Part shown: positions 10,558-20,591 of the stretch, piece by piece
Layout of the letters: every line of letters starts with the position of its first letter
How positions within the stretch are numbered: the stretch's first letter is position 1
From: Gimesia alba
GTDB taxonomy: Bacteria; Planctomycetota; Planctomycetia; Planctomycetales; Planctomycetaceae
Direction of reading: 5' to 3'
Assembly (NCBI RefSeq): GCF_007744675.1
Contig: NZ_CP036269.1
Span: forward strand, 2,247,501-2,311,500
DNA length: 64,000 nucleotides
Notes under the pieces: model-generated
Databases searched by the model: none
What the model saw: only the letters and a program-made list of their open reading frames with translations
What the model was told of the DNA's origin: nothing
Program-made: the position numbers and the translations under genes

Positions 10558-10861
10558 AAATGGTTTGATCTATAAATCGGAACTCTTGATCCCAATATAT
10601 CAGGGGTTTTGGGAAGATGGTAGCGAAAGTCGATTGCTTTCACTGAACGTTAGAAATGCAACACGGGACCATTCAGCAGTCTGCATTCATCTTTGACTTG
10701 AAAAGCCTTGACAATTGTCTTCATGCAAACTTACTATCTAAGTAACGATCATTCATTTGGGACCCACCTGTTCTCCTCGTGCTGCGATGTCGCAGTTTCG
10801 GTATTTCTTGAGACGCACCAGGATCGTTAATTGTGTTCAGATTTTAAGGACATAATTGAGT
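10558..10861. promoter_or_regulatory. Divergent promoter region between two DUF1553 genes
   Basis: About 300 bases separating leftward and rightward DUF1549/DUF1553-DUF1501 operons, so promoters for both should lie here. One rightward candidate is annotated separately. No open frame or repeat of note. Confidence 0.6.
10708..10737 (+). promoter_or_regulatory. Candidate sigma-70-type promoter upstream of the third DUF1553 pair
   Basis: TTGACA at 10708-10713, an 18-base spacer, and TACTAT at 10732-10737. It lies about 125 bases before the ATG at 10862. The preceding bases CTTGAAAAGCC recur almost exactly before the candidate promoter at 15563. This is a consensus match by eye only. Confidence 0.4.
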
Positions 10862-13800
10862 ATGCGCATGCTTCCTCGCTCCGTTTTCTTATTGTGGTCG
10901 AGTTTTCTCGCTCTGACAATCAATGTCTGTCTGGCTGGAAATGATCAGGCTAAACACGACGCCGCTTCGAAAACGAAAATTGATTTCAGCCGTGATATTC
11001 GACCAATTCTTTCTGAAAACTGCTTTCATTGCCATGGTCCCGACACGAAACATCGCGAAGGTGATCTTCGGCTAGACCTGGAAGAAGCGGCGAAAGCAGA
11101 TTCGATTGTTCCCGGGCATTCGGATCAGAGTGAATTTTACAAACGGATCAGCAGCACTGATGCGGATCTTCAAATGCCTCCCGCTGATTCAAATAAAAAA
11201 TTGACTGCCGAGCAGAGAGAGTTGCTCAAACGCTGGATTGATGAGGGAGCTGAATGGACCAGTCACTGGGCGTTTCTCGCTCCAGAAAAATCATCATTAC
11301 CAGCAGTCAAAAACAACCAGTGGGTACGCAATCCCATCGATCAGTTTGTTTTGGCACAAATAGAATCTCAACAGTTGCAGCCTTCAAGAGAAGCCAGCCG
11401 TCGTACTTTGATTCGCCGACTGACATTTGATTTGACGGGGCTGCCGCCCACCATTCCGGAGATTAACAATTTTCTGAATGATGAATCTCCTAACGCCTAT
11501 GAAAAACTGGTTGACCGTCTGCTAAGTTCAAAACAGTACGGCGAGCGAATGGCTCTGATGTGGCTGGATGCGGCCCGTTATGGTGATACGAGCGTGTATC
11601 ATGCAGATGGGCCACGCGATATGTGGGCCTGGCGCGATCGCATCGTGCAGATGTATAACGAAAATATTCCCTTTGACCAGTTTTCAACAGAACAACTGGC
11701 GGGAGATTTGCTTCCCAATGCAACGCCATTGCAAATGGTGTCTTCCGGATTTAATCGGAATAACGGGACAACTGATGAAGGAGGCCTGATTCCGGAAGAG
11801 TACCGCGTTGAGTACGCTGTCGATAGGGTGAAAACGACGTCCACGGTCTGGTTAGGACTCAGCATGGAATGCGCTCAATGCCATGAGCATAAATATGATC
11901 CTATTTCACATGAGGACTATTACCGCTTCTTCGGTTTTTTCAATATCAGCGCTGACGCCGGTAGTCAGACACGAAATGGAAATGCTAAACCGACGGTGGC
12001 ACTGGTTGATCCGGAAAAACAAAAGAAACTGCCGGATATACGAGAGAGAATCAAAGAAAACCAGCAGCAGATCGCCGCTCGTCAAAAGTCAGCTGAGCCT
12101 CAGTTTACAGCCTGGTTGGCGGCGAAAGAAAAAGCACAACATGCAGCGCCTTCACAGATTGAGGGACAGATCCTGCAGTTCAGGCTCGATGAAGGCAAAG
12201 GAACCAAGGTTGTCGATCAAGTGGATCAGAATCGCAAAGGAACCATTCATGGTAAGGCTGACTGGGTGAAGTCTCCTTACGATCAGGGGCTGCATTTTGA
12301 TGGCAAAACCTATGTCGATCTGGGGAACGTGTGTGATTTTGAACGGACCGATTCATTTTCCTATGGCGGCTGGATTAATCTCGACCCGAAAGGATCTGGC
12401 GCGCTTTTAGCAAAAATGGATGATGCCAACAGTTATCGCGGGTACGATATCCTCATCTCCGGCGAACAAATATCGGTACATATCATCAATACGTGGCCTA
12501 CGAATGCGATTAAGGTAACGACCAAGAAAAAACTCAAACCTTCAACCTGGCAGCATGTGTTGGTGACCTATGATGGTTCATCCAAAGCGATGGGCGTGAA
12601 AATCTATGTCGATGGTCAATTGTGGGACTGGAAGATCGAGCAGGATCGCTTAACGGAATCCATTCGCACACCCAAAACGTTACTGATTGGCAGCCGGCAC
12701 CCCAGCTCTCGTTTAAAGGGGACTATCGATGAAGTTTCTGTCTTTAATCGTGTGCTCAGTCAATCTGAAGTGGAGACACTGACAAAGCAACTTCCGATTA
12801 CGACCATCCTGGCTGTGTCTCCTGAGAAACGAACGGCAGAGCAACAGCAGCAGTTGCGTAATTACTATCTGGAACGGGAAGACGCAGAATATATCGCGTT
12901 GCTCAAGAAAAAGCAGGAATTGAAAGCAGAGGAGACAGAACTTCTCAAACCGCTGACGACGGTCATGATCATGGGGGACATGCCCAAGCCTCGCGACACA
13001 TTTATCCTCTCCCGTGGTGCTTATGATGCTCCCACCAAACAGAAAGTCGAACCAGGTACACCGGCGGTTTTGCCTCCGATGCCGAAAGGCGCCCCCAAAA
13101 ATCGCCTGGGCTTGGCGAAATGGCTCTTTGCAGACAATCATCCTCTTACCGCTCGCGTCACTGTGAACCGGTATTGGCAAATGTTATTTGGGACTGGGCT
13201 GGTTACGACACCCGAAGATTTCGGTTCACAGGGCGCGTTCCCCAGTCATCCGCAATTGCTGGACTGGCTGGCCGTCGATTTCAAAGAATCGGGCTGGGAT
13301 GTGAAACGGATGCTTAAACAAATTGTGATGTCTGCTACATATCGGCAGTCATCGGATGTATCGCGGGCAGACTATTTGCGGGACCCAGCAAACAGACTAC
13401 TGGCCCGCGGTGCGCGTTTTCGCTTACAGGGAGAAATGATCCGCGATAGCGCGCTCGACATCAGTGGATTGCTTAATCCCCAAATGGGAGGTCCGGGAGT
13501 AAAACCGTATCAGCCACCCGGACTCTGGAAAGAAGTGGGATTGGGGGGAAATCCCAAATTCGTGCAGGATCACGGCGAGAAACTGTATCGCCGCAGCTTA
13601 TATACCTACTGGAAACGATCTGCGCCCCCTCCGTCGATGCAGATCTTTGATGCACCAACACGGGAAAAGTGTACGATCCGACGGCCACGTACAAATACGC
13701 CTCTGCAGGCATTGGTCACGATGAATGATGTCCAGTACGTCGAAGCGGCCCGTCACCTTGCAGAACGAATGTTGAAAGAAGGGGGAGCAACCAATGCCGA

Positions 13801-14044
13801 ACAGGTTGGTTATGCCTTTTTACTGGCAACGGCCAGAGAGCCTCGATCAACAGAAAGAGAAGTACTTCTGGATGTTTATGCTGAAAGTCTGAAGCACTAT
13901 CAGACCAATTTAAAAGCGGCAGAAGAACTGCTTCAAGTTGGTGAATCACCCCGCGATAAAAATTTGAATGTCGCGCAACTGGCAGCCTGGACGGTGGTCG
14001 CCAACATGATTTTAAATTTAGACGAAACTTTAACTCGTGAGTAA
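10862..14044 (+). CDS. PSCyt1-DUF1549-LamG-DUF1553 cytochrome-like protein
   Basis: About 1060 residues and the closest relative in the window of the protein at 1212. Signal peptide ending near VCLAGND; CFHCHGPD at about 54-61; a second CAQCHEHKYDP motif near 338; a LamG domain around 430-640 (FSYGGWI, LLAKMD, WQHVLVTYDG); and a DUF1553 domain with TARVTVNRYWQ and NTPLQALVTMN. A TTG at 10856 also opens the frame, but the ATG at 10862 is 11 bases after AAGGA and is preferred. The DUF1501 gene follows after 6 bases. The pair probably forms a secreted two-protein unit; the physiological role is unknown. Confidence 0.92.
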   Translation: MRMLPRSVFLLWSSFLALTINVCLAGNDQAKHDAASKTKIDFSRDIRPILSENCFHCHGPDTKHREGDLRLDLEEAAKADSIVPGHSDQSEFYKRISSTDADLQMPPADSNKKLTAEQRELLKRWIDEGAEWTSHWAFLAPEKSSLPAVKNNQWVRNPIDQFVLAQIESQQLQPSREASRRTLIRRLTFDLTGLPPTIPEINNFLNDESPNAYEKLVDRLLSSKQYGERMALMWLDAARYGDTSVYHADGPRDMWAWRDRIVQMYNENIPFDQFSTEQLAGDLLPNATPLQMVSSGFNRNNGTTDEGGLIPEEYRVEYAVDRVKTTSTVWLGLSMECAQCHEHKYDPISHEDYYRFFGFFNISADAGSQTRNGNAKPTVALVDPEKQKKLPDIRERIKENQQQIAARQKSAEPQFTAWLAAKEKAQHAAPSQIEGQILQFRLDEGKGTKVVDQVDQNRKGTIHGKADWVKSPYDQGLHFDGKTYVDLGNVCDFERTDSFSYGGWINLDPKGSGALLAKMDDANSYRGYDILISGEQISVHIINTWPTNAIKVTTKKKLKPSTWQHVLVTYDGSSKAMGVKIYVDGQLWDWKIEQDRLTESIRTPKTLLIGSRHPSSRLKGTIDEVSVFNRVLSQSEVETLTKQLPITTILAVSPEKRTAEQQQQLRNYYLEREDAEYIALLKKKQELKAEETELLKPLTTVMIMGDMPKPRDTFILSRGAYDAPTKQKVEPGTPAVLPPMPKGAPKNRLGLAKWLFADNHPLTARVTVNRYWQMLFGTGLVTTPEDFGSQGAFPSHPQLLDWLAVDFKESGWDVKRMLKQIVMSATYRQSSDVSRADYLRDPANRLLARGARFRLQGEMIRDSALDISGLLNPQMGGPGVKPYQPPGLWKEVGLGGNPKFVQDHGEKLYRRSLYTYWKRSAPPPSMQIFDAPTREKCTIRRPRTNTPLQALVTMNDVQYVEAARHLAERMLKEGGATNAEQVGYAFLLATAREPRSTEREVLLDVYAESLKHYQTNLKAAEELLQVGESPRDKNLNVAQLAAWTVVANMILNLDETLTRE

Positions 14045-14050
14045 ATCGCA

Positions 14051-15517
14051 ATGAATCCTCTGGAAGAATACCAGCGACAGTTAACGCGTCGACAATTGTT
14101 ATCACGCTCTCGTGGATGCCTGGGCGCAACAGCGCTTGCTACATTATTGGGAGACGTTCCTAAACTATCTGCTGCCGGCCCAACAAACCCGGATCAACGA
14201 GGTTTGCCGGGACTGCCTCATTTTGCCCCCAAAGCGAAACGGGTGATTTATCTCTTTATGGCCGGTGGTCCCAGTCATATCGACCTGTTTGACTACAAAC
14301 CGGAACTGAAGAAGATTCACGGGAAAGAGCTGCCTGAGTCGGTTCGCAAGGGACAACGACTCACGGGAATGACCAGCGGTCAGAAATCGTTTCCTTGTGT
14401 GGCGCCCATGTTCAATTTCAAACGTTACGGCGAACGGGGAACCTGGATCAATGGAGACATCCTGCCGCATACCGCATTGATTGCGGATGACATTGCGATT
14501 ATCAGGACTATGAATACGGAAGCCATCAACCATGATCCCGCGATTACGTATATTAATACGGGAACCCAGCAGTTGGGACGTCCCAGTTTTGGCGCGTGGC
14601 TGAGTTATGGATTAGGCAGTCCAAACAAAGATTTGCCCGCTTATGTGGTGATGATTTCTGTCGGTAATGCACCAGGGCAAGCACTCTATTCGCGGCTTTG
14701 GAGCAGTGGCAACTTGCCTTCTCGCCATCAGGGGGTTCAGTTTCGTAGTGCCGGAGATCCCGTTTTGTTTCTGTCCGATCCCAAAGGATTGGACAGAGGT
14801 CTGCGTCGTAAAATGCTGGATGGACTGGCGAAAATCAATGCGGAAAAATCACAGCTTTCAGGCGATCCGGAAATTGAAGCACGCATTGCGCAATACGAAA
14901 TGGCGTATCGGATGCAAACCTCGGTACCAGGCTTGATGGACCTGAGTGGAGAAACGAAAGCCACATTTGAAATGTACGGCCCCGATTCAGAGAAAAAAGG
15001 AACGTTCGCTGCAAACTGCATTTTAGCGCGTCGGATGGCGGAACGCGGCGTCCCTTTCATTCAACTCTTCCAGCGTGGCTGGGATCAGCACGGGAATCTG
15101 CCCAAAGCAATTCGCAATAATTGTGATAAGGTGGATCAGCCCGCAGCCGCCCTGGTGAAAGATTTGAAACAACGGGGATTGTTGGACGATACCGTTGTCA
15201 TCTTTGGTGGCGAATTCGGCCGTACGATTTATAGTCAGGGAACATTGACGAAAGACAATCACGGCCGTGACCATCACGGTCGCTGTTTCTCAACCTGGGT
15301 TGCCGGCGGCGGATTTAAGCCGGGCATCGATTACGGCGAGACCGACGATCATTGCTATAACATCGTCAGAGATCCGGTACACATTAACGATTTAAACGCC
15401 AGCGTTCTGCATTGCCTGGGAATCGATCACAATCGCTTTACGGTGAAATATCAGGGGCTCGATCTCAAACTCACTGGCGTCGATGGTGCCCAGGTTGTTA
15501 AAGGGCTACTGTCTTAG
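14051..15517 (+). CDS. DUF1501 family protein (third pair)
   Basis: 488 residues. N-terminal [11 protein letters not shown] plus a hydrophobic segment gives a twin-arginine-like leader. Landmarks: [35 protein letters not shown] (the second His of the usual DHH is replaced, D-Q-H), GGEFGRT and [10 protein letters not shown]. It begins 6 bases after the DUF1553 gene stop, indicating translational coupling. The WDQH variant is a small difference from the WDHH of the two other paralogues. Confidence 0.92.
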   Translation: MNPLEEYQRQLTRRQLLSRSRGCLGATALATLLGDVPKLSAAGPTNPDQRGLPGLPHFAPKAKRVIYLFMAGGPSHIDLFDYKPELKKIHGKELPESVRKGQRLTGMTSGQKSFPCVAPMFNFKRYGERGTWINGDILPHTALIADDIAIIRTMNTEAINHDPAITYINTGTQQLGRPSFGAWLSYGLGSPNKDLPAYVVMISVGNAPGQALYSRLWSSGNLPSRHQGVQFRSAGDPVLFLSDPKGLDRGLRRKMLDGLAKINAEKSQLSGDPEIEARIAQYEMAYRMQTSVPGLMDLSGETKATFEMYGPDSEKKGTFAANCILARRMAERGVPFIQLFQRGWDQHGNLPKAIRNNCDKVDQPAAALVKDLKQRGLLDDTVVIFGGEFGRTIYSQGTLTKDNHGRDHHGRCFSTWVAGGGFKPGIDYGETDDHCYNIVRDPVHINDLNASVLHCLGIDHNRFTVKYQGLDLKLTGVDGAQVVKGLLS

Positions 15518-15562
15518 GTAATCGATTAAATACAAGAATGCCGTCAGAATAGCTTGAAAACC

Positions 15563-15592
15563 TTGACTTTAACTGTTTGATTCGGGTAAAGT
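15563..15592 (+). promoter_or_regulatory. Candidate sigma-70-type promoter for the PPC-domain gene cluster
   Basis: TTGACT at 15563-15568, an 18-base spacer, TAAAGT at 15587-15592, about 120 bases before the chosen start at 15711. Preceded by CTTGAAAACC, similar to the sequence before the candidate promoter at 10708. Consensus match by eye. Confidence 0.35.
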
Positions 15593-15710
15593 AAACTTTA
15601 GAAAAAACCTGCACCGCTGTATCAATCTTCATCGTGATTTGATCGTTGAAGATCTCGCCTACGTCAATTTGACGCTGAAAATCAATCCGAGAGAACAGAG
15701 GGAAGTCATC

Positions 15711-18236
15711 GTGTATCGCCTGGGCCGATTCAGTCTGTTTGCTCTCAGCTATCTGGTTATAGTTGTGACATCTGCTTGGGCTGAGCTTCCGAATCCGGTT
15801 CTGAAGTCGGTATTCCCTCCAGGAGCACAGTCAGGTAGTCTGATTGAAGTGACCGTATCTGGTACGGGGTTGGATGACGTAGCACGATTGATTTGCAGTC
15901 AGCCTGACATCAACACAGAGAAGATTGCGAAGAATCGATTCCGCGTCAAAATTCCCCAAAGTGTGCCAGAGGGTGTCTACGATTTACGGGTGCTCTGTCG
16001 AAATGGCTTGAGTTCACCGAGAACCTTCTTTGTCGGGAATCGGTCGGAATTACTCGAAAGTGAACCCAACGAAACGGTTCCCGCTGCGCAAACCACTCTG
16101 CTTGATGTTTCCGTCAATGGTCGGATTGAAAAAAAGGGGGACGTTGATTGTTTTCAATTCTCGGCCGCGCAGGGACAACGCGTTGTAATCGAGTGTTGGG
16201 CAGATCGAATCGATTCAAGCCTGCGCGCGATATTGGAAGTCTATGATTCCCGGGGACGGCGGCTGGCCGTGAATCGAGGCTTTTCAGGAATCGATCCATT
16301 AATCAATTTTAAGGTGCCTGTAGATGGTACCTATTTCGTGAAGGTATTTGATCTCGTTTATTCGGGCAGCTCTGACCATTTCTACCGACTTGATATCGAT
16401 ACCGGCCCTCGTATGTTATTTTCCGTTCCTGCAGTCATTCAGCGCGGGGCGACCTCACAGGTTTCGATTTATGGCTGGAACCTGGGAAGTCTCAAAAATC
16501 ATTCGAAGCAGGAGATCGCCAGTAACAACTCTCTGAATGCTGATAGACGACGTTTGGAATTAGGCGACGTCAAAACTGAGACTGAGTCACAGGACACTCA
16601 GAATCTGTCAAGTACGGATTATGAATTAGAGAAGATCGACGTCACAATTACAGCTCCCACAGAAAATGAAGTGAGACCATTCCCCATTCGACAGCGGAGC
16701 GAACAAGCTGACGTGGATGGATTTGCGTTTCATTTAGATCATTGTCACGCACCGCTATTCATCGGTTTGACGGATGTGCCGGTCCTTCAGGAAAACAAAT
16801 CACATCAGACACCTGAAACAGCTCAGGAAGTTTTCTGCCCCTCTGAAGTCAGTGGTCAGCTGATTGCAGGGAATGAGAGAGACTGGTATGCCATTCAAGC
16901 TAAGCGTGGAGAAGTGCTCTGGTTGGATGCGTTCGGGCAACGGATCAATTCTCCCGTTGATCTCGATATCAGCGTGTTAGATGCGTCGGCAAAGAAGACA
17001 TTGAAACAGTTTCGTGATGAAGTAAAAAATATTGCGGGGAAGAAATATCCTGTCAACCATCTTGATCCTGCCGGGAAATGGGTTGTGCCGGAAGAGGGTC
17101 GGTATGTGATCATGGTTCGGAATCTGCGTGGCGGCCTGACGGAGGATCAGCGGCGTGTCTACCGACTCAGCATCAGACGTCAGGTCCCCGAATTCCACCT
17201 GGCGGCCATTTCTCATCAGGAAACGCCTGCAGCTTTGAACCTACAGCGCGGTGGTCGCGCCGTTTTGGATGTGATTGCGCTACGGAAACGAGGAATGAAC
17301 GACTCGATTCGAGTGAGCGCCGGCAATCTACCGCAAGGAATTCATTGTCCTGATATCTGGTTGGGACCGGGGGAGGATCGGGGATTACTCACGATTACCG
17401 CGGATGAACATGCCGTACCCTATTGGGGAGATCTGACTCTTAATGGGTTTTCTGATCAGGCTGGAACCAGGAAAGTCCACGGCGGGACGATCGTGCGAAC
17501 AGACATTCCCAATGGTTCCAGTCGACTTACGACTAAAATTCCTCTGGCGGTGACAGACGACGCACCGTTTCAAATTTCCGCGGAGAGACAGCAAGTACGA
17601 AAGCATATTCTGTTTGGTGAATTAGAGCTTCGTCACGCTCCCGGCTCTGTTCTCGATATCGCGGTTCATCTTGATCGACGTGACCTTAGCGAGAATGAAC
17701 CGGTACATCTCGTGGGAGCGAGCCTGCCTGGTATGATTCAGAATCAGACCGCTACGATTCCGGCCGGAAAAAACAAAGGGTATCTCAGTTTTTATTTACC
17801 ACCCTATCTACCGGTGGGGCAGTATACGATTACCGTCCAGACGCAAGCCTTAGTCGGAAAGAAGCCAATTGTTGTATTTAGTAATCCTGTGACGTTTGAC
17901 GTTAAACCGGCCACGTTTGTTGTAGCCGTCGATACTTCAGCGCCCCAAAAGATTCGCCGCGGAGAAACGATCCAGGTGAAGTATTCTGCGAAACGAATTA
18001 ATGGTTTCATAAATAAGATTCACACCGAACTCGAAGCCGCCGATAAATTAGAAGGGCTGCGCGTACGGGGAGTGACTTTTGTCGGGCAAACTGAGCAGGG
18101 AACGCTCCAGATTATCGCGAACGACGATGCACCTTTAGGAAAACAGCCTTCCATACGATTGTTTGCTGTCGGGGTTGTAGAAGATCAGCCAATCTATCAT
18201 GGAAGCTGTTTTCTCGATCTGGAGATTACAGAGTAG
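15711..18236 (+). CDS. Exported protein with pre-peptidase C-terminal (PPC) domain
   Basis: About 841 residues. After a signal peptide (LFALSYLVIVVTSAWAE) comes an IPT/Ig-like region (SVFPPGAQSGSLIEVTVSGT) and a PPC beta-sandwich at about 117-230 (ESEPNET, NGRIEKKGDVDCFQF, DGTYFVKVFD). A second PPC-like segment follows around 385-490 (QLIAGNERDWYAIQAKRGE). The remainder is beta-rich without recognised catalytic residues. The frame opens at 15639, but GTG at 15711 has AGAGGGA seven bases upstream and opens the signal peptide. It lies 26 bases before a DUF1549/DUF1553 gene, so it is the probable first gene of a four-gene cluster ending at 23506. Such proteins commonly accompany DUF1549/DUF1553/DUF1501 genes in planctomycetes; the role is unknown, possibly substrate or surface binding. 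Confidence 0.8.
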   Translation: MYRLGRFSLFALSYLVIVVTSAWAELPNPVLKSVFPPGAQSGSLIEVTVSGTGLDDVARLICSQPDINTEKIAKNRFRVKIPQSVPEGVYDLRVLCRNGLSSPRTFFVGNRSELLESEPNETVPAAQTTLLDVSVNGRIEKKGDVDCFQFSAAQGQRVVIECWADRIDSSLRAILEVYDSRGRRLAVNRGFSGIDPLINFKVPVDGTYFVKVFDLVYSGSSDHFYRLDIDTGPRMLFSVPAVIQRGATSQVSIYGWNLGSLKNHSKQEIASNNSLNADRRRLELGDVKTETESQDTQNLSSTDYELEKIDVTITAPTENEVRPFPIRQRSEQADVDGFAFHLDHCHAPLFIGLTDVPVLQENKSHQTPETAQEVFCPSEVSGQLIAGNERDWYAIQAKRGEVLWLDAFGQRINSPVDLDISVLDASAKKTLKQFRDEVKNIAGKKYPVNHLDPAGKWVVPEEGRYVIMVRNLRGGLTEDQRRVYRLSIRRQVPEFHLAAISHQETPAALNLQRGGRAVLDVIALRKRGMNDSIRVSAGNLPQGIHCPDIWLGPGEDRGLLTITADEHAVPYWGDLTLNGFSDQAGTRKVHGGTIVRTDIPNGSSRLTTKIPLAVTDDAPFQISAERQQVRKHILFGELELRHAPGSVLDIAVHLDRRDLSENEPVHLVGASLPGMIQNQTATIPAGKNKGYLSFYLPPYLPVGQYTITVQTQALVGKKPIVVFSNPVTFDVKPATFVVAVDTSAPQKIRRGETIQVKYSAKRINGFINKIHTELEAADKLEGLRVRGVTFVGQTEQGTLQIIANDDAPLGKQPSIRLFAVGVVEDQPIYHGSCFLDLEITE

Positions 18237-18262
18237 ACTTTTCATTAGCGAATCGAATTCAC

Positions 18263-20542
18263 ATGTGCCGTTTGAATCATAACTTGAATTTAGCAGTCCG
18301 GAATCGACTGGTTGCCTGGCTGATGATCGCTCTGTTGATGGTTTGTAGTCACGATCTGCAGGCTGCTGAGAACTCAAATCAAGCAAAACCGGCTCAATTG
18401 GAACAGAAGGTCCACTTTCTCACCGATGTCGTTCCACTGCTCACCAAGCTCAACTGTAATAGCGGCGGTTGTCATGGAAAGTCGACGGGCCAGAATGGCT
18501 TCAAGATTTCTTTACTGGGTTTCGAACCGGAATTAGATTATTCGGCAATGACTTTGCAATCACGGGGCCGACGAATTTTTCCCGCAGACCCCGATCGGAG
18601 CCTGCTGTTACTAAAGGCCATCGGTAGAGTTCCGCATGGCGGAGGCAAGTTGCTGGAATACGATTCTGATGATTATAAAGTACTTCGTAACTGGATTCTT
18701 CAAGGTGCGCCAGGGCCAGATCCCAATGCGCCGGTTCTCGTCAGTATCAATGTCTCACCGCGTGACCAGGCTTTAAAACGAAATTCCAGTCTGAATTTAA
18801 AAGTGGTTGCTCAATTCTCTGATGGGAAACAACGCGATGTTTCCCGGCAGGCAGTTTACGAATCAAATTACCCCGAGATTGCTGGTGTGGATAAGGAAGG
18901 AGTTGTCACAACTCAGTCCCGTGGTGGGTTATTTGCCGTAATGGCCCGGTTTGGAGATCAGATTTCCGTGTTTCAAGGAGTTGTGCCTTACGGCTCTTCA
19001 GAAAACACTGTTGAAGAAATGGATTTATCTGACAGGAAACTCTCGAAAATTGACCAGCTCTTAGTGGCACAATGGAAAAAACTGGGAATCACCCCGTCGC
19101 CCCCCACTGATGACGCAACATTCATCCGGCGTGTGACGCTCGATATCTGCGGTACGTTGCCAACGGCTGATGAAGTGACGACTTATCTGGAAGACACAAG
19201 ACCCCAAAAACGTCAAAGGCTCATCAATCGATTACTGGAACGCCCCGAATACGCCAGTTATTTTGCTTTGAAATGGGCCGATATTTTACAGAATCGGGGA
19301 AGTGGTTATTCAACCAGGAAACAACGCGCGGGTACCATGTTATTCTCCGCCTGGATCCGGGATTCTATTGCCTCCAATAAGCCCTACGATCAGTTTGTTT
19401 CTGAAATTCTCACCGCGACAGGCAGTCAGGCAGAAAACCCACCTGCCATCTGGTACCGTTCCGTTCGCAATACGACCAGTTATGTGGAATCAGTGGCGCA
19501 GGCATTTTTGGGTGTGCGAATTCAATGTGCCCAATGTCACCATCATCCAGCCGAACGCTGGAGTCAGGACGATTATTATTCATTCGCTGCCAATTTCAGT
19601 CGTGTGGGACGTAAGGGGGGATTTGCCGATGCAGAGGTTCCTACGAATGAAATCATTTACCTCAAAAATGAAGGGGAAGTTCGTAATCCACGTACCAGCG
19701 AAATCATGCAACCTCGTCCCCTAGGGGGACCGGATTTTGCAGTCTCTCGTTTTGACGATCCCCGTCAGAGTTTAGCAGAATGGATGACCAGTCCGGAAAA
19801 TCCGTTTTTTGCGCGTACGATGGTCAATCGAATGTGGGGACACTTTTTCGGACGTGGAATCATTCACCCCATTGACGATGCACGCAGTTCGAATCCGCCC
19901 ACTAATCCAGCACTGATCGAAGCGCTGGCTAAAGATTTTTCAGCCAATGGCTATGACGTGAAAAGGTTGATTCGTTTGATTACCAACTCCCATGCGTATC
20001 AACTCAGTTCCGTTCCCAATCAGACGAATTCAGAAGATACACAATGCTTTGCCCGATATTATCCGAAACGGCTCTCAGCCGAGATTCTTCTGGATGGTAT
20101 CAGTCAGGTTCTGGATGTTCCGACCATCTTTCCTGGTGGACCGGGGCAATTTCCGGAAGGAATGCGGGCGGTGAATCTACCTGATGAAAATGTGCGAATC
20201 AATTTTCTGGATGTATTCGGGCGTCCGTCCCGGACTTCGGCTTGTGAATGCGAACGAACCGATGCTCCCGCTTTGTCACAGGCGCTGGAACTGGTCAATT
20301 CGAAAGAGATCCAGCGCAAACTGACAGATAAAAACGGCTATGTCGAGAAGCTCGGAGCGAATACCAAACCTCATTCTGAAAACATTCGCGACATTTTCCT
20401 GCGGACATTGTCGCGCAATCCGCGTGCGGCTGAAGAAGCAATGGCCGTTGAGTATTTGAAATCGGAGAAAAGCCGACAGGAAGGCTATCGTTCCCTGTTA
20501 TGGGCTTTATTGGCTACCAACGAGTTTATGATGAATCATTGA
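18263..20542 (+). CDS. DUF1549/DUF1553 protein with bacterial Ig-like domain
   Basis: 759 residues. Signal peptide (WLMIALLMVCSHDLQA), then a haem-type region reading CNSGGCHG near 65-72, i.e. CX4CH rather than CXXCH. A BIG2-like Ig domain spans about 157-246 (ISVNVSP-type start, VVAQFSDGKQRDVS, then VVTTQSRGG). DUF1549 contains CAQCHHHP near 422, a regular CXXCH. DUF1553 contains FARTMVNRMWGHFFGRG and the segment ACECERTDAPALSQAL. It is shorter than the paralogues at 1212 and 10862 because LamG is absent. It belongs to the second type of DUF1549/DUF1553 protein found in planctomycetes, paired here with DUF1501 genes downstream. Confidence 0.9.
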   Translation: MCRLNHNLNLAVRNRLVAWLMIALLMVCSHDLQAAENSNQAKPAQLEQKVHFLTDVVPLLTKLNCNSGGCHGKSTGQNGFKISLLGFEPELDYSAMTLQSRGRRIFPADPDRSLLLLKAIGRVPHGGGKLLEYDSDDYKVLRNWILQGAPGPDPNAPVLVSINVSPRDQALKRNSSLNLKVVAQFSDGKQRDVSRQAVYESNYPEIAGVDKEGVVTTQSRGGLFAVMARFGDQISVFQGVVPYGSSENTVEEMDLSDRKLSKIDQLLVAQWKKLGITPSPPTDDATFIRRVTLDICGTLPTADEVTTYLEDTRPQKRQRLINRLLERPEYASYFALKWADILQNRGSGYSTRKQRAGTMLFSAWIRDSIASNKPYDQFVSEILTATGSQAENPPAIWYRSVRNTTSYVESVAQAFLGVRIQCAQCHHHPAERWSQDDYYSFAANFSRVGRKGGFADAEVPTNEIIYLKNEGEVRNPRTSEIMQPRPLGGPDFAVSRFDDPRQSLAEWMTSPENPFFARTMVNRMWGHFFGRGIIHPIDDARSSNPPTNPALIEALAKDFSANGYDVKRLIRLITNSHAYQLSSVPNQTNSEDTQCFARYYPKRLSAEILLDGISQVLDVPTIFPGGPGQFPEGMRAVNLPDENVRINFLDVFGRPSRTSACECERTDAPALSQALELVNSKEIQRKLTDKNGYVEKLGANTKPHSENIRDIFLRTLSRNPRAAEEAMAVEYLKSEKSRQEGYRSLLWALLATNEFMMNH

Positions 20543-20591
20543 TCGCACAGGCGGGCTCAGCAATTTAAAACAGACTTTGGAGACCGAATTT

